From contig NZ_CP076023.1 in the NCBI RefSeq assembly GCF_018623035.1, forward strand, positions 3,658,001 to 3,722,000: a stretch of 64,000 bases of DNA. Reading direction: 5' to 3'. The notes beneath the pieces are model-generated. The model did not search any database. It worked only from the letters and a program-made list of their open reading frames with translations, and had not been told where the DNA came from. Positions within the stretch are counted from its first letter, which is position 1. Each line of letters starts with the position of its first letter. Position numbers and translations under genes: made by a program. Source of the stretch: Cellulomonas dongxiuzhuiae (GTDB lineage Bacteria > Actinomycetota > Actinomycetes > Actinomycetales > Cellulomonadaceae). Shown one piece after another: positions 60,779 through 64,000 of this stretch.

Positions 60779-62862
60779 GTCGTGCCTCCCGGGCGCGGTG
60801 CGTCGCGGCCGGCCAGACCGGCCAGCATCGCGTTGTACTCGTCCATCTCGTCGTCGCCGTCACGGTCGACGCGGCGGTCGCGGCGACGGGCCGTGCGCTC
60901 GTCGTCGTGGGTCCACTGGACCGCCACGACGATGGCCAGCGCGAGCGTCGGGATCTCACCGATGCCCCACGCGATCGACCCGCCGAGCTGCTGGTCCCGG
61001 ATCGCCGACGGCCCCCACGGCCGGCCCGTCAGTCCGAACCAGTCCGCCACGAGCAGCCCCTCGCCACCCACCAGGGCCACGCCGAAGAACGCGTGGAACG
61101 CCATGGTGGCGAACAGCAGCAGCAGGCGCATCGGGTACGCCGGGCGCGTCGGGCCGGGGTCGATGCCGGCGAGCGCGTTGACGAACAGGTAGCCCGCGAG
61201 CGTGAAGTGCACGACCATCGCCAGGTGGCCCACCGGGGAGCGCAGCGACCACTCGAACAGGCCCGAGTAGTAGAAGACCACCATCGACCCGGCGAAGTTC
61301 AGGGCCGCGACCAGCGGGTTCGCGAAGAAGCGGCCGACGCGGCTGTGCACGAGCGTCAGGACCCACTCGCGCGGCCCGCGCGACACGTCGCCGCGCAGCG
61401 TCGTGGCGCGGGGCGGCACCGCGCGCAGCAGCAGCGTCACGGGCGCCGACAGCGCGACGAACAGCGGCACCACCATGACCAGCACCATGTGCTGGATCAT
61501 GTGCGCGCTGAACAGGACGTGGCCGTAGACGGACGGCCCGCCGGAGGTCGTCCAGGCGAACAGCAGCACGCCGACGACCCAGGAGGCCGTGCGCAGCCAC
61601 GACCACGTGTCGCCGCGGCGTCGCAGGCGCCGCACCCAGCGCAGGTAGACGACGACGCCCGCGGCCGCCGCGCACGCCATGAGCACGTCCCAGCGCCACT
61701 CGGTGAGCCAGCGCAGGGCCGTCGGCTCGGGCGGCAGGGGGTGCCCCGTCAGGACGTACGCGGGCGACGTGTCGGCCGCCGCGGTCTCGGGCACCGGCGG
61801 CGGGGACGAGCCGAGGGCGACGGCCACACCCGAGACGGCGCCCATGACCGCGAGCTCGACGAGCACGACGCGCCAGAACAGCACGCCGCCGCGCGGCCCC
61901 GCCAGGTGCGGGATCGTCGCGCGCCGGTGCGCCAGACCCAGCAGCGCCAGGGCACCGAACAGCAGGACCTTGACGATCAGCAGCACGCCGTAGCGCGTCT
62001 GCAGGCCGTCCCACCCGCCGAGCCGCAGGACGCTGTTGACGACGCCGCTGACCGCGACGCCGACGACGCACCACCCGGCGACCACGGAGAACCGGGCGAC
62101 CGCAGGCACGACGTCGGTCCCGAGGCGGCGCACCAGGACGGCGAGCGCCGCGAGCGCGCCGATCCACACCGCGGCGCTGACCAGGTGCAGGACCATCGCC
62201 GACGTCGCGAGCTCGTGGCTCGCGGCGCCCGCCGCGTGGCCCGTCTGCCCGAGCTGCCAGAGCGCGACGAGCGCGAGCGCGGCCGTCCACGCGGCGCCCG
62301 TGGGCGTCGCGACGACCAGCGCGAGGGCCGTGACGACGGCGGCGACCGTCGTGACGGACAGCAGCGTGCGTCCCAGGTCGATCTGCGTGACGAACAGCAC
62401 GAGCTCGTCGCCGAACGACGGCGCCGTCGGCGAGGCCCCCGCGACCGCGGCGTACGCCAGGACCAGGTGCACGACCGACAGGACCGTCCACGCACCTGCG
62501 GCGACGCCCGCGAGGACGAGGCTGCGGGGGTAGGCCGAGCCGTCGACCGCTGTGCGCCCGACCGCGGCGCCCGGCCCTGTGGCCGGTGTCGCGGCGGGTG
62601 CTGCCGGTGTCGCGGCGGGCGTCGCGGTCCGGCGCGGCAGCACGCACACCGCGAGCAGCAGCGCGCCGACCGTCAGCGAGGCGGCGAGCTCCGTGAGCGT
62701 CTCGACGACCGGCAGCCCCCACCGCACGAGCGGACCGGGGTCGCCGATCGCGACCGCGGTCGCGACCCCCGAGAATGCGACGCCGACGAGGACCGCGACC
62801 GTGCCGGCGGCCGCGAGCACGCCGAGCGCGCCTCGCCGTACCAGGGTCTCGCTCTCGTCCAC
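60775..62862 (-). CDS. CopD-CtaG fusion (copper resistance / cytochrome oxidase assembly)
   Basis: 695 residues from GTG 62862. The first ~360 residues form a CopD-type copper-transport membrane domain (seven or eight helices; MVLHLVSAAVWIGALAALAVL near residue 220). The second half is a CtaG/caa3-type assembly domain, with VLFSAHMIQHMVLVMVVPLF and MVVHFTLAGYLFVNALAGID, followed by AYPMRLLLLFATMAFHAFFG. Conserved His residues are in the AHMIQHM and VHF segments. The C-terminal ~60 residues are charged. It should bring copper across the membrane or into the oxidase. It follows the copC gene by 20 bases. Confidence 0.93.
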   Translation of the reverse strand: MDESETLVRRGALGVLAAAGTVAVLVGVAFSGVATAVAIGDPGPLVRWGLPVVETLTELAASLTVGALLLAVCVLPRRTATPAATPAAPAATPATGPGAAVGRTAVDGSAYPRSLVLAGVAAGAWTVLSVVHLVLAYAAVAGASPTAPSFGDELVLFVTQIDLGRTLLSVTTVAAVVTALALVVATPTGAAWTAALALVALWQLGQTGHAAGAASHELATSAMVLHLVSAAVWIGALAALAVLVRRLGTDVVPAVARFSVVAGWCVVGVAVSGVVNSVLRLGGWDGLQTRYGVLLIVKVLLFGALALLGLAHRRATIPHLAGPRGGVLFWRVVLVELAVMGAVSGVAVALGSSPPPVPETAAADTSPAYVLTGHPLPPEPTALRWLTEWRWDVLMACAAAAGVVVYLRWVRRLRRRGDTWSWLRTASWVVGVLLFAWTTSGGPSVYGHVLFSAHMIQHMVLVMVVPLFVALSAPVTLLLRAVPPRATTLRGDVSRGPREWVLTLVHSRVGRFFANPLVAALNFAGSMVVFYYSGLFEWSLRSPVGHLAMVVHFTLAGYLFVNALAGIDPGPTRPAYPMRLLLLFATMAFHAFFGVALVGGEGLLVADWFGLTGRPWGPSAIRDQQLGGSIAWGIGEIPTLALAIVVAVQWTHDDERTARRRDRRVDRDGDDEMDEYNAMLAGLAGRDAPRPGGTT

Positions 62863-62882
62863 CGGAACAGCCTAGGCGTGCC

Positions 62883-63596
62883 TCACGCGCCGGCGGACGA
62901 CCCGTCGTCCGCGCGGTCGGCCGACGTCCCGGTCGCGGGCCCCGCCGCGACGTCACCGCCCTGCGCGGCGCGTCGGCGGGACGCGACGACCGCGGCCGTG
63001 CCGGCGACGGCCACGAGCGCAGCCGTCACGGCGACCCACACCCACGGCGAGGTGCCCTCCTGGTCGAGCGGGCCCCCGACGGCCGTCATCGTGACGTCGC
63101 TCGTCGGTGCGGGCTCGACCGTCTGGTCGTCCGTCGCCGCTGCGTCGGGTGTCGCGGCGGCGGTCTCCGGCGCCTGCGTCGGCTCCGCGGCCGCCGGCGC
63201 GGTGACCGCGAACGTCAGGCTCCCGGACAGCGGGTGGCCGTCGGCGGAGGTCACGCGCCAGTCCACAGCGTACGTGCCCGCAGGCAGCGGCGTCGCGACC
63301 AGCGGCTGGACGACCGACGCGTCGACGAGCTGCGCCGGGCCGTCGCTGACGACGACGCCGTCCGGTCCCGTCACGACCACCTGCGTCCCGAGCTCGACGG
63401 CCGGCTGGTCGAACGTCAACGTCACCTGCGTGGGCGGCGTCGCGACGGTCGACCCCTCCGCCGGGTCGGTCGAGCGCAGCGTGTTGTGCGCGGCCGCGGG
63501 GGCCGCCCCGAGCACCGCCATCAGCAGCACGAGGGCGGCGAGGACGCCGCTCCGGCGCGCGGCACGAGCGCGCAGGGTCGGGACGACGCGGGGCAC
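62883..63596 (-). CDS. copC: CopC/YcnJ-type copper-binding protein
   Basis: 237 residues from GTG 63596 with GGAAGG nine bases upstream. A signal peptide of ~36 residues ends APAAA, so the mature protein begins with His37, the usual amino-terminal copper ligand of CopC. The second site is DGHPLSG (Asp119, His121). The CopC beta-sandwich (TLRSTDPAEGSTVATPPTQV through about residue 132) is followed by an Ala/Thr/Pro-rich linker and a C-terminal membrane helix (about 188-212). It would bind copper outside the membrane and pass it to the CopD-CtaG protein encoded next. Confidence 0.92.
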   Translation of the reverse strand: MPRVVPTLRARAARRSGVLAALVLLMAVLGAAPAAAHNTLRSTDPAEGSTVATPPTQVTLTFDQPAVELGTQVVVTGPDGVVVSDGPAQLVDASVVQPLVATPLPAGTYAVDWRVTSADGHPLSGSLTFAVTAPAAAEPTQAPETAAATPDAAATDDQTVEPAPTSDVTMTAVGGPLDQEGTSPWVWVAVTAALVAVAGTAAVVASRRRAAQGGDVAAGPATGTSADRADDGSSAGA

Positions 63597-63792
63597 GATG
63601 ACCACCTTCCGGCAGGGACGACAGCCCGTCGATCCCATCACGCGGGCACGGGCGGGGACGAATCAGGTGCGCTCCCGTGCCGCACGGCCGGGGGCGCCCC
63701 GCCTTCAGGCCGTGAGAGAGCGATCCGGTCTGCGCCCGTGCGCCCCGCCGACGCGTTGCTGCCCCGGGACGTCGCGGAGCACGCCGCTGCTC
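63597..63792. other. Gap with third dispersed-repeat half site
   Basis: No gene is seen. GAGAGAGCGATCCGG at 63714-63728 is the same half site as in the repeat at 28308-28402; only one clear arm is present here, although GCTCTCACG at 63789-63797 is a partial match to the opposite arm. Confidence 0.55.
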
Positions 63793-64000
63793 TCACGCCG
63801 CCGCCACGGCCCACGGACCGGGGCGACGGCGGCGCATGGGCACGGGCAGGGTCAGCGCGGTCGCCGCAAGCGCCGCGGTGAGCAGCAGCGTAGCCGCGAC
63901 GGCGGGGCGTCGGTCGCCCGTGACGGCGGCGGCCGCCTCCTGCGGCACGGGGGCGCTCCCCGCGGCCGGGACGTCCGCGGGGACCCCGTCGGGTGCGGCA
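63793..64000 (-). CDS. C-terminal part of a membrane-anchored protein, partial
   Basis: The last 69 residues of a gene whose start lies beyond the right edge. They are a Pro/Ala-rich linker, then a single hydrophobic helix (PAVAATLLLTAALAATALTL) and RRRRPGPWAVAAA. This tail fits a surface or exported protein held by a C-terminal membrane helix. In copper loci of this kind the neighbour of copC is often ycnI (DUF1775), which also ends in a helix, but the visible part is too short to say. Stop codon at 63793-63795. Confidence 0.6.
   Translation of the reverse strand, partial: AAPDGVPADVPAAGSAPVPQEAAAAVTGDRRPAVAATLLLTAALAATALTLPVPMRRRRPGPWAVAAA

Overview
The window is very GC-rich and dense with genes. 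Codons almost always end in G or C, GTG starts are common, and AGGAGG-type ribosome binding sites are easy to see. Several genes have a -10-like box 6-8 bases before the start codon, which suggests leaderless mRNAs. Three cell-wall proteins end in an LAxTG-hydrophobic-RRR signal, the form read by actinobacterial class E sortases. Together with the enzyme content (sucrose phosphorylase, GH92 mannosidase, sugar ABC transporter without its own ATPase) this points to a Gram-positive actinobacterium of the Cellulomonas kind. That assignment is inferred from gene content only. No rRNA, tRNA, CRISPR array or intact insertion sequence was found.

Layout, left to right. 1-1.3 kb: end of a DUF6318-type protein and a PKD-like secreted protein. 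1.4-4.7 kb: three minus-strand genes that look like a WXG100/type VII-associated group (large alpha-helical protein, lipoprotein, small protein). 4.9-12.2 kb: a 2411-residue surface adhesin with about 19 tandem ~95-residue domains, preceded on the right by a two-GAF histidine kinase, a DUF805 remnant and an EI24-type membrane protein. 15.4-21.2 kb: three APC-family transporters, the last in an operon with arginine deiminase. 21.3-25.9 kb: a FitAB/VapBC toxin-antitoxin pair, Cu/Zn superoxide dismutase lipoprotein, AraC regulator divergent from a TIGR03086-type protein, a phosphotransferase and a HIT protein. 26.1-31.7 kb: a GH92 alpha-mannosidase without signal peptide, a GT4 glycosyltransferase, an epimerase and an LLM-type oxidoreductase. 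31.9-36.1 kb: a second large anchored protein with eleven ~74-residue repeats. 36.2-39.7 kb: a complete tctCBA tricarboxylate transporter operon ending in a universal stress protein. 39.7-49.2 kb: a carbohydrate locus. 49.3-51.3 kb: a gene-poor stretch. 51.3-58.8 kb: two paralogous membrane proteins coupled to a NERD-UvrD helicase, an MFS exporter, a degenerate NERD protein and a MATE exporter. 59-64 kb: a free-standing glycogen-binding domain protein, a membrane protein, a CopD-CtaG fusion, CopC, and the tail of another membrane protein.

The most coherent unit is 40.4-49.2 kb. A LacI-type regulator lies between an ABC sugar importer (binding protein plus two permeases), an intracellular HSL-family esterase and a sucrose phosphorylase on one side, and a wall-anchored esterase on the other. 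The same 18-bp palindrome (TGCTAa/c-N6-TTAGCA) sits in front of the binding-protein gene and in front of the anchored esterase, so both ends of the locus are probably controlled together. I propose that it takes in and breaks down sucrose carrying acyl groups: de-esterification outside and inside the cell, then phosphorolysis. The individual enzyme families are well supported; the combined pathway is inference.
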